Part shown: positions 8,234 through 17,094 of the stretch, piece by piece
Layout: every line of letters starts with the position of its first letter
Numbering within the stretch: position 1 is the stretch's first letter
Assembly (NCBI GenBank): GCA_965277275.1
Contig: CBDICG010000002.1
Coordinates: 1,798,001 to 1,862,000, forward strand
Direction of reading: 5' to 3'
Length of the DNA: 64,000 nucleotides
Source: HLUCCA09 sp965277275
GTDB lineage: Bacteria; Pseudomonadota; Alphaproteobacteria; Rhodobacterales; Rhodobacteraceae
Translations under genes and position numbers: made by a program
The notes under the pieces: generated by a model
What the model was told of the DNA's origin: nothing
What the model saw: only the letters and a program-made list of their open reading frames with translations
The model's database searches: none

Positions 8234-9715
8234 CTATTCGAGCGTGTTGAGAAATAGGATGGCGATGGTCAGCCACCCGACTGCGAGCGCGTGGTGCGCG
8301 GTCGATTCGAAAGCCTTGATCCGGTCGTAGAGCGCAACGGAGACGCGGGCACCGCCGCCGCCCTGTCGCGTCCACTTTTGCTTATCGAGCCGGAACAGGA
8401 CGAACGTCTTGATGATCGCGCCCACGACCTGCCCGAAATAGAGGATCGGCGGGTGTGTCACAGGGAACCAGCGCCCGTTGAAGATCGCGATGATCGCGCA
8501 GAACACGTAGCGCGTCGCCAGCACCCACGCGATGTAGAGCGGGATCACCAGCGGCGTGTAGATGATCGCCGTCGCCATCACGGAGATCGGGCCGACGAGC
8601 GTCGTCCACATCGACACGCGCTGGTCGAGGATCGACCACCAAGTGAAGAAGCCGATGTCGCGGGCCGGCAGGCGCAGCGCCCGCCCGTTGGTGCGCATCA
8701 TGTTGCCGAACCAGCGGACCATGAGCGTCTTGGCGCTGTCGTAGAAGGTCGGGCGCGGCTGCGTCTCGTAGGATTGCGACTGCACGTCGGGCAGGTAGTG
8801 CATCTCGTAGCCGTTGCGCAGCAGCCAGTACCACGTCGACTTGTCGTCGCCGGTGAGGAACTGCACGTGCCCGAGCCGCCAGTGCTCGAGCGAGTCGTTG
8901 CCAACGCCCTCGATGAAGCCCGGATCGGTCGCCAGCGTGGCCCGGAAAACAGACATGCGGCCTGTCAGCGTCAGCACGTGCTTGGCCAGCCCCATCGAAC
9001 ACATCATCACCTGCCGCTGGTGAAAGCGCAGGGTGAACCAGTCGCGAAAGAGGCCTTCCTCGTCGATCAGGGCGGCCTCGTCGGTGGTGAGCGCGCCCAC
9101 CTTGGGATCGGAGAAGAAGGGGGCCGATTGGGCCCAGATATCCCGCGGCACGATGGTATCGCCATCGACGAACACGGTGATGTCGTTTCGTGTGGGCGCC
9201 ATGCGCGCGAGGATGCGCAACGCCTTTTCCATGGCGTCGCGCTTACCGCTCGACTTGATCCGGTCGATCACCAGCGTGACGTTCGACATGTCGTGCGGCG
9301 AGGCGTCGTAGAGCTGGCGGATCAGCCGCACATCCTGCCCATCGACCACCGAGGCGACGACTGTCGCGCCGTCCCGCGCGTTGGCGGCGGCTTCGAACAG
9401 GCGGCGGTAGACGGCAATCGTGACGTCGGCATCCACCATGTAGGTGGTGACCATGAAATAGCAGTGCGAGCGCTGCCCACCCCGGGCGAAGCGCTTCATC
9501 ATCTTCGCCTTGCGCTTCGGATATACGATGCCGCGATAGATGAACGCGCGCGTGAAGTTCAGCGCCGCCCAGCTGTAGCGCCATGCGCCGAGGAAGCCGA
9601 TGATGAAGACGGCGTTGCCGGCATTGGAAAGGTCCCCCAGGAACCCCTGGGGGAGGACCGACCATAACAGGACGATAACGGCGAAATACGCCAGGTGTGT
9701 CAGCCCCAATACCAA
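8234..9715 (-). CDS. alg8: Alg8-like family 2 glycosyltransferase (polymannuronate polymerase)
   Basis: 493 residues, the length of Pseudomonas Alg8 (494). N-terminal membrane helices (about 5-45), a cytoplasmic GT2 domain and C-terminal membrane helices (about 365-420 and 470-490) are visible. GT2 residues include DGD (184-186) and TGDD (288-291), the latter followed by STWYWLL; RWFGNMMR (334-341) lies where the acceptor-binding motif is expected. It would polymerise GDP-mannuronate from AlgD and push the chain across the inner membrane. The start is a TTG at 9715, two codons after the algD stop and in the same frame, with GGTAGG upstream. An internal start a few codons later cannot be excluded. 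Confidence 0.9.
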   Translation of the reverse strand: MVLGLTHLAYFAVIVLLWSVLPQGFLGDLSNAGNAVFIIGFLGAWRYSWAALNFTRAFIYRGIVYPKRKAKMMKRFARGGQRSHCYFMVTTYMVDADVTIAVYRRLFEAAANARDGATVVASVVDGQDVRLIRQLYDASPHDMSNVTLVIDRIKSSGKRDAMEKALRILARMAPTRNDITVFVDGDTIVPRDIWAQSAPFFSDPKVGALTTDEAALIDEEGLFRDWFTLRFHQRQVMMCSMGLAKHVLTLTGRMSVFRATLATDPGFIEGVGNDSLEHWRLGHVQFLTGDDKSTWYWLLRNGYEMHYLPDVQSQSYETQPRPTFYDSAKTLMVRWFGNMMRTNGRALRLPARDIGFFTWWSILDQRVSMWTTLVGPISVMATAIIYTPLVIPLYIAWVLATRYVFCAIIAIFNGRWFPVTHPPILYFGQVVGAIIKTFVLFRLDKQKWTRQGGGGARVSVALYDRIKAFESTAHHALAVGWLTIAILFLNTLE

Positions 9716-9721
9716 GGGGGC

Positions 9722-11041
9722 CTACCAACAGATCCCGTCGTATCCCGCGCTCGAGACCATATCGCGATCCAGACGTGCGAGGTCGACGATCTTGCGGCTC
9801 GCTGCGGCGGACCGCAGCTTGTCGGCTGCCTCGTGGTAGTAGTTGCCCACCACCACGGCGCCGGCGTCGTTGATCAGCGCGTCGAGGTCGCCCACGAGCC
9901 GCTGCTCCAGATCCGGCACGCTCTCGTTGCCGCGCCCGGCGCCGGGGGTGCCGCTGTCAAAGGCCTCCTTGACGAAGGGGTCGTAGATGTTGACGTCGAT
10001 CCCCTTGCCGATCAGCCGCGCCGCAAGCGATACGAGCGGGCTTTCGCGCAGGTCATCGGTGCCGGGCTTGAAGCTGATCCCGACAAAGCCGACCTTCTCG
10101 GCGCCCATCTTCTCCACCAGCTTTTCAGCGCGGGCGATCTGGGCCTCGTTGGCTGTGAGCACCGCGTCGAGGATGTGGGAGGGCGTTTCGTTCTGTTGCG
10201 CGAAGTGGCGCAGCGCGCGCACGTCCTTGGGCAGGCAGGAGCCGCCGAAGGCGAAACCGGGCCGCATGAAGTAGGGCGACATCGCCGCCTTCGTGTCCGA
10301 GCACAGGATCTCCATCACCGTCTGCCCGTCGATCCCGGCGGATTTGGCGATGTTGCCGATCTCGTTGGCGAAGGTGACCTTCACCGCGCGCCACGTGTTG
10401 GAGGTGTACTTCACCATCTCGGCGGTTCGGATGTCGACCTTGTGCAGATCCCACATCATGTTGGCGTTCAGCTCTTCGATGGCCGCTCCCGTGCGCGAAT
10501 CCATGAAGCCGAACACGATCAGGCCGGGATCGTAGTAATCCGCGATGGCCGTGCTCTCGCGCAGGAACTCCGGGTAGTAGCCGACGCCAAACCCTTCGCC
10601 CGCCGTCTTGCCGGAGGTTTCCTGCAGCACCGGGATGCAGGCCGCTTCGGTGCTGCCGGGCACGATCGTCGAGCGGATGACAACCGAGTGGAACGCGTCC
10701 TTGTCCTTCAGCGCGGTGCCGATGGTGCGGCACACGTCGGTGACGTAGCTCAGCCCCACCGACCCGTCGTCGCCGGAGGGCGTGCCAACACAAACGAAGG
10801 AGAGATCCGTCGCCCCGATCGCCTCGGCGACGTCGGAGGTCGCGCGCAGGCGGCCCTCGGCCACCATATCGCGCACCAGCTCGTCGATGCCGACCTCGAC
10901 GATGGGCGATTGCCCCGCGTTGATCGCCTCGATCTTACCTGGATCTACGTCGACCGCGACGACGTCATGCCCGTCGCGCGCCAAACAAGCCGCCGAAACG
11001 ACTCCGACATAGCCTATGCCGAAAATACTTATGCTCGCCAT
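9722..11041 (-). CDS. algD: GDP-mannose 6-dehydrogenase
   Basis: 439 residues. It converts GDP-mannose to GDP-mannuronate with NAD+, the committed step of alginate-type polymers. The Rossmann glycine motif is GIGYVGVVSAA (8-18). The catalytic Cys269 lies in FGGSCLPKDVRAL, matching Cys268 of the Pseudomonas enzyme. PEFLRESTAI and FKPGTDDLRESPL are family signatures, and the C-terminus GICW is the same as in Pseudomonas AlgD, which separates it from ordinary UDP-glucose dehydrogenases. ATG 11041 has GAGG eight bases upstream. It is the first gene of the leftward operon; its promoter must lie in 11042-11439. Confidence 0.95.
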   Translation of the reverse strand: MASISIFGIGYVGVVSAACLARDGHDVVAVDVDPGKIEAINAGQSPIVEVGIDELVRDMVAEGRLRATSDVAEAIGATDLSFVCVGTPSGDDGSVGLSYVTDVCRTIGTALKDKDAFHSVVIRSTIVPGSTEAACIPVLQETSGKTAGEGFGVGYYPEFLRESTAIADYYDPGLIVFGFMDSRTGAAIEELNANMMWDLHKVDIRTAEMVKYTSNTWRAVKVTFANEIGNIAKSAGIDGQTVMEILCSDTKAAMSPYFMRPGFAFGGSCLPKDVRALRHFAQQNETPSHILDAVLTANEAQIARAEKLVEKMGAEKVGFVGISFKPGTDDLRESPLVSLAARLIGKGIDVNIYDPFVKEAFDSGTPGAGRGNESVPDLEQRLVGDLDALINDAGAVVVGNYYHEAADKLRSAAASRKIVDLARLDRDMVSSAGYDGICW

Positions 11042-11439
11042 TTATCTGCCTCATGGAAGTGCGCCATCTTACGCAGCGCATCTTTTCCCCCACATGATGC
11101 ACATACCCGGTTTGTCTCGATTTTTAACGGCTCATGCGCGGGCAGGGTGGGCTTTGGCGGGCGCTGTGCCCTCGGAGTCACATGAAATGCGAAACTGACG
11201 GGAACAACCGCAGGCTGATCCTGTCAGGTCTGTCGCTGGTCAAAATCCCACAGTTTCATGGTGTTAGCGCTCAATTGGCCTCACCCGTCAGGCCCGGCGC
11301 AGGGCGCGCTCTTGGCCAACTTCCGCCGCTGGCGCCACCAAGGATCCACCACACCTTTCGCACATCGGCCGTCCGAATTGCGCGGACATGGCTTCATCGC
11401 TACCCTGCGCGCCAACGCTGAAACAACAAAGCGGTTGAG
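11042..11439. other. Divergent intergenic region of algD and the lyase gene
   Basis: About 400 bases without a supported gene between two divergent starts. The part next to algD (11042-11130) is AT-richer than its surroundings, includes a TTTTTAA run, and probably holds the operon promoter. I see no confident sigma-54 or AlgU-type promoter and no long inverted repeat. Short open frames here lack ribosome sites and recognisable content. Confidence 0.5.
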
Positions 11440-12378
11440 GTGGTGGGCATCAGGGCAACAGCGGTTTGGGCTGCGGTTGCGGCGCTGGCTGTGGCGGCGT
11501 GCACTCCTTCTGTTGTCTCGCAAGGGCAGGGCGGCGCGCCATCCCTTGAGCCCGAAGGTGGCTACGCGCGGCTCTTCAGCCCGGCGCCACATAACTTCCG
11601 CTACACCTCACCCGGCGCGCGGGAGCCGGTGCGCCGCGGCGATCGCGCCGAGCGCTTCGAACTCAGGAATGGCGATTGCGGCGGATCCGATTGCGGCAAT
11701 GCCCGGGCCCGTGCCGAGATTCACCAGACAGCGACCCGCGACAAGGCCCGGATCGGGGAAGAGCGCTGGTACGGCTGGAGCTTCTACAACCGCAATGTAC
11801 CGTCATTGCCGGCCAACGAGTCGCTCCGGCTCGTTTTCGGGCAATGGACGGTCGGGGGCGGCGTGCCGCCCGCGATCCGGCTCATCGCCCTGTCGGAAGG
11901 CGAGGGCGACTGGGACGCGTGCGACCCCAGGATCTGTAGTGGCCCGGCCCGCGGCAGCGGCGGTGTCGTGGCGCAACTGATGGATGTCAGCCGTGCGCGG
12001 GATGCCGGAGCAGCGGCGAACGAGGGCTACATCTGCAAGGTCTTCGACCTGGACGACACGCGCCGCCAATGGATCGACCTTGTCCTGCACAGCAACTTCT
12101 CAGCCGGGCCGGATGGCTTCCTGCGGATCTGGGTCGATGACGAGCTGCGCTGTTCCTACCAAGGGCCCATCGTGTCCCAGCGCAGCGTGGCCGAGGGCAG
12201 CGACATCGAAGTGCGGCGCGGGATCTTTGCGAGCTACACGACCCGCTGGCGCACACGGCGCGGGGACGAACCGTGGCCGACGATGGTCGTCTACTACGAC
12301 GAGTTCAAAGCGGGCGCGCGGCGCGACGACGTGGACGTTGCTCTACGGGAAGGGCGGGGACAGCGCCCGGTCGACTGA
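11440..12378 (+). CDS. Polysaccharide lyase-like lipoprotein (heparin lyase I / PL20 type jelly roll)
   Basis: 312 residues. An N-terminal lipobox (LAVAAC, Cys near residue 21) suggests a lipid-anchored envelope protein. The body has beta-sandwich lyase features: RFELRNGDCGG and RARAEIHQ near 70-95, GWSFYNRNVPS, LVFGQWTVGGG, WIDLVLHSNFSAGPDGFLRI and a final YYDEFKAG. These resemble the PF14099 family that cleaves uronate polymers such as glucuronan or alginate-like chains. Placed divergently from algD, it could trim or release the polymer, as AlgL does in Pseudomonas, though it is not of the AlgL family. The start is GTG 11440 or GTG 11443; GAGG lies close upstream. Confidence 0.78.
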   Translation: MVGIRATAVWAAVAALAVAACTPSVVSQGQGGAPSLEPEGGYARLFSPAPHNFRYTSPGAREPVRRGDRAERFELRNGDCGGSDCGNARARAEIHQTATRDKARIGEERWYGWSFYNRNVPSLPANESLRLVFGQWTVGGGVPPAIRLIALSEGEGDWDACDPRICSGPARGSGGVVAQLMDVSRARDAGAAANEGYICKVFDLDDTRRQWIDLVLHSNFSAGPDGFLRIWVDDELRCSYQGPIVSQRSVAEGSDIEVRRGIFASYTTRWRTRRGDEPWPTMVVYYDEFKAGARRDDVDVALREGRGQRPVD

Positions 12379-12402
12379 CCCCGTGGCGCTCATACGCCCC
12401 GT

Positions 12403-12597
12403 TCAGTTCTGAAGCCCGCAGAGACGCACAGCGGAGCCGTCGGCGTAGTGCAGCATGAGATCGTCACCAACCCGCTGCACATGCATCTCACCGTTGAAGG
12501 CGACGCCGCGTTTGGAGATCACCCCGACGCCATCGGATTGGGCCAGGTCAAGGACAGCGCGCGACCGGGAGGCGGTCATCAGGTTCACAACGGTCAT
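12403..12597 (-). CDS. Small protein of unknown function (64 residues)
   Basis: ATG 12597 is preceded by AGGAG at a good distance. The product begins MTVVNLMTASRSRAVLDL and ends with a beta-rich stretch (GEMHVQRVGDDLMLHYADGS, then AVRLCGLQN). No signal peptide or membrane helix is evident. It is convergent with the lyase gene, 24 bases away, and lies about 280 bases downstream of the acidic-tail gene on the same strand. I do not recognise the family. Confidence 0.55.
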   Translation of the reverse strand: MTVVNLMTASRSRAVLDLAQSDGVGVISKRGVAFNGEMHVQRVGDDLMLHYADGSAVRLCGLQN

Positions 12598-12880
12598 CGG
12601 GCGGCTCCTCATCCTTCGGCGCATCGCCCGGTTCTACCCCTCTCCATCGAAGGGCGGCCGAACAGCAGCACTGCGTATCGCGTAGCATTTGTGGTCGAAT
12701 TGTGGAAGCCGTCGCCGCATTTGGGCCGCACTCGGCGCCTTCCGGCCCGGTATTGAGAAGGATTGCGCACCGCAGAAGTGTATTGTCGCCATTCGCGAAC
12801 CAATCTGGCGGTTCGCGATTCTGGCCCGCGCCACGGCGCATTCCGACTATTCGCCGCCTAACAAGGCTGAGGGGGAGCGC

Positions 12881-13423
12881 TCAGTTCTGGGTGTCGGGCG
12901 CTTCCTCGTCTTCCTCCTCGACGTCATCAATGTCATCCGGCAGCTCGTCGACAGGGGTCACGACCGCCGCAGGCTCCGGCGTTGCCGACAGGGGAAGCGG
13001 ATCGTAGACCGGCACGCCGTCCCCTTCCGCGAGATTGACCTCGGCGCGATAGGGCAGGCCATTGAAGATATCGCGGGCGAAATAGACGAGGGTGCTCCCG
13101 TTTCGCTGCGGTGGCGAGACCGACGAGAAATCGGGGATCCCGAAATCCCGAAGGCGCATCGCATCCTGGCTCCAGCCCTTCTCGGGATCTTCCTCGGCCA
13201 TCGTTGCCTCGTACTGCGCCTGAAACGCATCCGGATCGAGGATCAACTCGAACTCACCGGAGGTGGCAAGCTCGTTCAGGATCTCCGCCCAGTTCGCCGG
13301 TGACGCATTCGGTGCCATCGCAAGAAGATCAGCCGCGGAGCTCGCCTGTGCCTCGCCCACCATCACCACGATTTCGCCCTGGGGCGTGACGCTGAACTGC
13401 ATCACATCAACATAGTCAGACAT
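12881..13423 (-). CDS. Acidic-tail protein, candidate immunity/partner of the 1009-residue protein
   Basis: 180 residues, unrecognised. The first 135 residues look like a mixed alpha/beta domain (MSDYVDVMQFSVTPQGEIVV at the start). The tail, after a proline/valine-rich linker, is strongly acidic (DELPDDIDDVEEEDEEAPD). It begins 29 bases after the stop of the large gene upstream on the same strand, so the two are probably co-transcribed. Immunity proteins of polymorphic toxins are typically encoded immediately downstream and are often acidic. The partner role is inferred from position and composition only. The 156-residue protein encoded at 23014-23484 has the same placement and tail type. Confidence 0.7.
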   Translation of the reverse strand: MSDYVDVMQFSVTPQGEIVVMVGEAQASSAADLLAMAPNASPANWAEILNELATSGEFELILDPDAFQAQYEATMAEEDPEKGWSQDAMRLRDFGIPDFSSVSPPQRNGSTLVYFARDIFNGLPYRAEVNLAEGDGVPVYDPLPLSATPEPAAVVTPVDELPDDIDDVEEEDEEAPDTQN

Positions 13424-13452
13424 CGTCTCTAAACCCTCGATCGGTGTTCAGT

Positions 13453-16400
13453 TTAGGTCTTGGGAAGGCTCGCAGCCCACGACGCATCGATCCACTTCGG
13501 ATCCAGTTCACTCAGCTTTCCTGGCGGATCTACCTTCTTCCACAGGATGGGCTGGCCGGAAACCGGGTCGGGCGCGGCGACGATATACGTGTGATGAGTG
13601 CTCTTGCCCCAGTTCGTATCGGCGATGAAAATCTCGGGGCAGCCGAGATCCTGCATCATCGAAGTCGCGGCCTTCGCGCGGGACAGCTCCGGCTTGCCGA
13701 AGAAATCCTTGCGCAACTCGACGACCAGATCGGTCAATTCCTTGGGCGTCAGCCCTTCCGCCGGGCGGAGCCTTGCGATCTTCGCGTTGAAGTCTCTCAG
13801 CTTGGTGACGTAGTGCTCCTTCTTGTCCTCCGCTGCCTTGTCATGCCAGCGCTGGATCGTCGCCCGTTCGCGCGCGGCGTTCTCGTCATAATGCTTCTGC
13901 GCCTGCTGGACAGACATCTTGGTCGTGGCGATGCGGGTCCCGGGATCGACGAGGGCGGCCTTCAGTTTCTCGTCCATCGTGCCGTCACCTTCCAGCAGGG
14001 GCTTCAGGCTGGGATGGTTGGGCAGGGCGTTGAAGCCGTGGATGCCGGTGGTACGGACCACGATCATGTCGTTGGGATCGTCGCCGAACGTGCCGAAGAG
14101 CCCTTCCAGAACAGCCAGCGTACGCGGTCCCTGCTTTTCCCGCGTGTCCGAAAGCGGGATCTTCCTGCCCTTGTCGTCGAGATCGTACTGGCCGTTCGGC
14201 TTGAGCTTGTAGTTCGAGGACGTGGCGACCTTGTCGTCGAGCTCGCCAAAGAGCTGCTCGACCGCCTCGACCGTCTTGCCGCCGGTGGCCATCTTCCAGG
14301 GTGCGCTATCGACGGTGCCATCGGATTTCGTCTCGACCATCGCATCGACGAAGTCGGCCTCGATCTTGGGTTTGAGCGCTTTCGCCTCGTCACTGTCCGG
14401 TTCGAGGTTCAGCGCGGCGAGCACCCGCGGGGTCACGGCGGCCACGTATTTCTCGCGCGAGGTCATTACCTCGCCGCTCGCCACGTCGACAAGCACATGG
14501 CGGCCTTGGCTCGAGCTGCCGTCGCCCGACACTTCGTCGAGCTCCGCAGTGGGATCGTACTGCACCCTGAAGCCTTTGCGGACGCCAATCATCACCTTGA
14601 AGATGTCGCCGCCGATCTCGCCCTGCTCCTTGCCCAGGGCGGTGGCGATATTGCCCCGGATCGCATCGATCCCCGCCATGTTGCGGTTCTGGATCGTGTT
14701 GTACTGCGAGCTGGCGCTGTTGCGTGCAAGCGCCGTGGCCAGCGTGTATTCGAGCGACCGCATGATCGGGTCCTCGCCCTCCGGGATTTCTGTGACCACA
14801 GGAGTGGGCAGGCCCGTCGCGGTGCTGAGTTTGCCCTCGCTGGCGATTTGCGCGAACTTCTCCATCGCAACGAGCGGCTGGCCCTCGCGCAGGTTGCGCG
14901 ACGGCGCGGTCGAGAAACAGGAGCCCACCGGGCCCTGATCGAGTGACTTGAACATTGTCGCCAACACGGCTGTCCGGGCCTGATCGGCGGTGACCGGCCC
15001 ATCCGTGCCCAGCGCCAGCGCCACGAGAGACTCCGCGCCCCCGCCCTCTTCGGGCTTCTTCATGCCCGCGATGATCTCGGCGGCCTTGGGCTTTCTGAGC
15101 TCTTCGATCGTGCGCAGCGTTGTGTCCGTCATCGTCGGCATGGGCGTGTCGAACGCGTCGGGGTGGAACAGCATGTTGCCGATGGCGGCCTTGGCAGCGT
15201 CGCTATCGGGCTTGAGCTTGCCGTCTCCGTCGAGCATCGCCCCGGCCACGGCCACGCTGCGCTTCTGGCTCTTGGCGTTGAGCTTGTCGTCCGGGTTCTC
15301 CTTGAAGCCGGACTCCTTCAGATGCCCGCCGGTCTCGATGTAGGCGTCAAGCCGGTCGAAATACTCCTTGCCGCAATGCGCGCCCATCTTGACGATCTTC
15401 TCGGCGTAGTCGCGCGGATCGACACCATCGGGGAGCGGATTGCCCTCGCCGTCCGCAAAGCCGTTGGCGACCTGATCACCGACGGACGCCAGCGCGGCGG
15501 CCACCGCTTCCGGGTGGCGGGATCCTGTCGCCGTCTCCACAGCCATGGCCGTGAGGCGCGGATCCTTCTGGAATCCCTCGATGAACTGCTTGGCAACCGC
15601 ATCCGCGAACGGGGCGCCCGTATTGGCCGAGAGCGGCCCGGCGACAAGCGCATCGGTGAGCATCTTCGTGCCCAGAAGGCCGCTTTCCTTGTCTTCGGCG
15701 TCCTTCAGAGCGGCCTTGGCCTCCTCGACCTGCTTGCGGGCCGCCTCCAACGCCTCGTCGCGCGCTTCCACGGCGGACAAGGGAACGGTCGGCATGGCTT
15801 GGGCAAGTTCCAGCGCCCTGTCCGCCTCCTTGGCAGCTGTCTTGGCCGCCTCGACGGCCTCGCCGGCCGTCTTGATGTTCTCGGGCGTCGGACGAGCGCC
15901 CCCGGCCTTTCTTGCCATCTCGTCGAACGCGGTGTGGGCTGCGGCAGCGGCCTGCGGGTTCTTGGCGGCGAGCGCCGTCAAACGGTCGATCTGCGGTATG
16001 AGCGCCTTGGCCGCGTCGAGCGCGTTCATGCCCGCCTTGAGCTGCGCCATGGTCGGGACCGCATCGGGCAGGGCCGCCGCCACGGCATCGCGCGCCTGCG
16101 TGAACTTCGTCGTGTCCCCCTCGGTCGCGCCCGCGGCGAGCCGCAGCCGGCTTGCCTGACCGATAAGCGACTGCCGCTCGTCCTTGAGGCTGAGCTCCAG
16201 ATCCTTGGCGCGCTGGATCACTCCAGCCATGGCATTGGCCGCTTCGTCGAACTTGCCGTCGTTCTTGAGGTCGATCGCCGGTTTTGTATCCGTGATGATC
16301 GCTTGCATGGCCGGGTGCGAGCTTGGAATCCGCTGTGCCAGCGCCTTGAATTCGGCCTCTTTCTCCAGATACGCCTCGTAGGACCCGACTGTCTTCTTGT

Positions 16401-16482
16401 CCTTCTTCTTGCTGAACAACGACCCCGAGAGATACCTCTCGATAAAGGCTTGCTGCTGCGGCGTGAGCGTATCAAATGACAT
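13453..16482 (-). CDS. Large helix-rich protein with papain-like cysteine motif, putative effector
   Basis: 1009 residues, no signal peptide. The N-terminus has a short motif LTPQQQAFIERYLSG (6-20). Residues 35-270 are alanine-rich helices with a KNDGKFDEAANAM unit at 73-85. At 516-524 the sequence QGPVGSCFS matches the papain-family QGxxGSCW motif, with Gln516 (oxyanion) and Cys522 (nucleophile). Near the C-terminus, HHTYIVAAPDP (963-973) followed by ILWKKVDPP (979-987) looks like the catalytic-His strand with Asp985; Asn957 in DTNWGK is another candidate. A protease or peptidase effector is inferred. ATG 16482 has only a weak ribosome site; an in-frame TTG lies at 16491. The acidic-tail gene follows. 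Confidence 0.8.
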   Translation of the reverse strand: MSFDTLTPQQQAFIERYLSGSLFSKKKDKKTVGSYEAYLEKEAEFKALAQRIPSSHPAMQAIITDTKPAIDLKNDGKFDEAANAMAGVIQRAKDLELSLKDERQSLIGQASRLRLAAGATEGDTTKFTQARDAVAAALPDAVPTMAQLKAGMNALDAAKALIPQIDRLTALAAKNPQAAAAAHTAFDEMARKAGGARPTPENIKTAGEAVEAAKTAAKEADRALELAQAMPTVPLSAVEARDEALEAARKQVEEAKAALKDAEDKESGLLGTKMLTDALVAGPLSANTGAPFADAVAKQFIEGFQKDPRLTAMAVETATGSRHPEAVAAALASVGDQVANGFADGEGNPLPDGVDPRDYAEKIVKMGAHCGKEYFDRLDAYIETGGHLKESGFKENPDDKLNAKSQKRSVAVAGAMLDGDGKLKPDSDAAKAAIGNMLFHPDAFDTPMPTMTDTTLRTIEELRKPKAAEIIAGMKKPEEGGGAESLVALALGTDGPVTADQARTAVLATMFKSLDQGPVGSCFSTAPSRNLREGQPLVAMEKFAQIASEGKLSTATGLPTPVVTEIPEGEDPIMRSLEYTLATALARNSASSQYNTIQNRNMAGIDAIRGNIATALGKEQGEIGGDIFKVMIGVRKGFRVQYDPTAELDEVSGDGSSSQGRHVLVDVASGEVMTSREKYVAAVTPRVLAALNLEPDSDEAKALKPKIEADFVDAMVETKSDGTVDSAPWKMATGGKTVEAVEQLFGELDDKVATSSNYKLKPNGQYDLDDKGRKIPLSDTREKQGPRTLAVLEGLFGTFGDDPNDMIVVRTTGIHGFNALPNHPSLKPLLEGDGTMDEKLKAALVDPGTRIATTKMSVQQAQKHYDENAARERATIQRWHDKAAEDKKEHYVTKLRDFNAKIARLRPAEGLTPKELTDLVVELRKDFFGKPELSRAKAATSMMQDLGCPEIFIADTNWGKSTHHTYIVAAPDPVSGQPILWKKVDPPGKLSELDPKWIDASWAASLPKT

Positions 16483-16825
16483 GAGGATCAACCACTTATC
16501 TACGGTTTGCGTGCGCTGGTGCCATTCGGCGGAGAGGGCGCCTCCAGCTTGTGGTGCCGCTGCGGACCATGCAAGCGGTTTGTCCAATGCGGCAAGGCTG
16601 CAGATGCGGACCATCCGCTCCCTTGATCGCCCGGCCCTTGCCATTGGGCGGCGATGCGACTACCCCATTCCCACGCGCCCGAGACCGAAGGGTGTGATGG
16701 AGTTTTTATGTCTACGATTGCGGTGCGCCGCTAAGGCCCACTCGACTGGGCCGACCTGAACCAGAAGCCTCCCGCGCGACATGCGGGGAACGCTTGCGGC
16801 TGGCCTAACTCCACGAGACAGACCC
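16483..16825. other. Intergenic region between the large effector-like gene and yjhX
   Basis: About 340 bases between divergent genes. It contains a small hairpin with arms GGCCCA at 16735-16740 and TGGGCC at 16747-16752, and a TTTTTAT run near 16703. No gene with a ribosome site and recognisable product is visible. The promoters of both neighbours are expected here. Confidence 0.4.
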
Positions 16826-17083
16826 TTGAACATCTCGAAACGTGAGCAACGTGTTCTGCACGTTTTGGCTCAGGGTGGCGCGATCCACTACGAACGCCTC
16901 ACCAACGGAAAAATCCACGACATTCAGTGCGTCACGCGCGACGGTCTTATCCTGACCGATTGCTCCCTGCCGATCTTCGACAGGCTCAAGAAGCGACACC
17001 TGATCAAATCGGTGAACGGTCATCCCTACCGCGTGACGCGGCTGGGCCTGCGGACCGTCGCCGCCCAACACGATAACCGATAG
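16826..17083 (+). CDS. yjhX: YjhX/TopAI family toxin (UPF0386)
   Basis: 85 residues when read from TTG 16826, the same length as E. coli YjhX. The alignment is strong: NISKREQRVLHVLAQGG at the start, DGLILTDCSLPIFDRLKKR in the middle, LIKSVNGHPYRVTRLGL near the end, and the shared terminus DNR. In E. coli YjhX (TopAI) binds and inhibits DNA topoisomerase I and is neutralised by the adjacent GNAT-family protein YjhQ. Here too a GNAT gene follows after 11 bases. The TTG start is chosen from the family's conserved N-terminus; an upstream in-frame ATG at 16781 would add 15 residues foreign to the family. Confidence 0.9.
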   Translation: MNISKREQRVLHVLAQGGAIHYERLTNGKIHDIQCVTRDGLILTDCSLPIFDRLKKRHLIKSVNGHPYRVTRLGLRTVAAQHDNR

Positions 17084-17094
17084 CGAGATCCAAC

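Noticed and set aside
13444..16479. Long plus-strand open frames (500 and 438 codons) opposite the 1009-residue gene
   Set aside because: They mirror the real gene; no family signatures, and two separate frames would be needed to cover what the minus strand reads in one.
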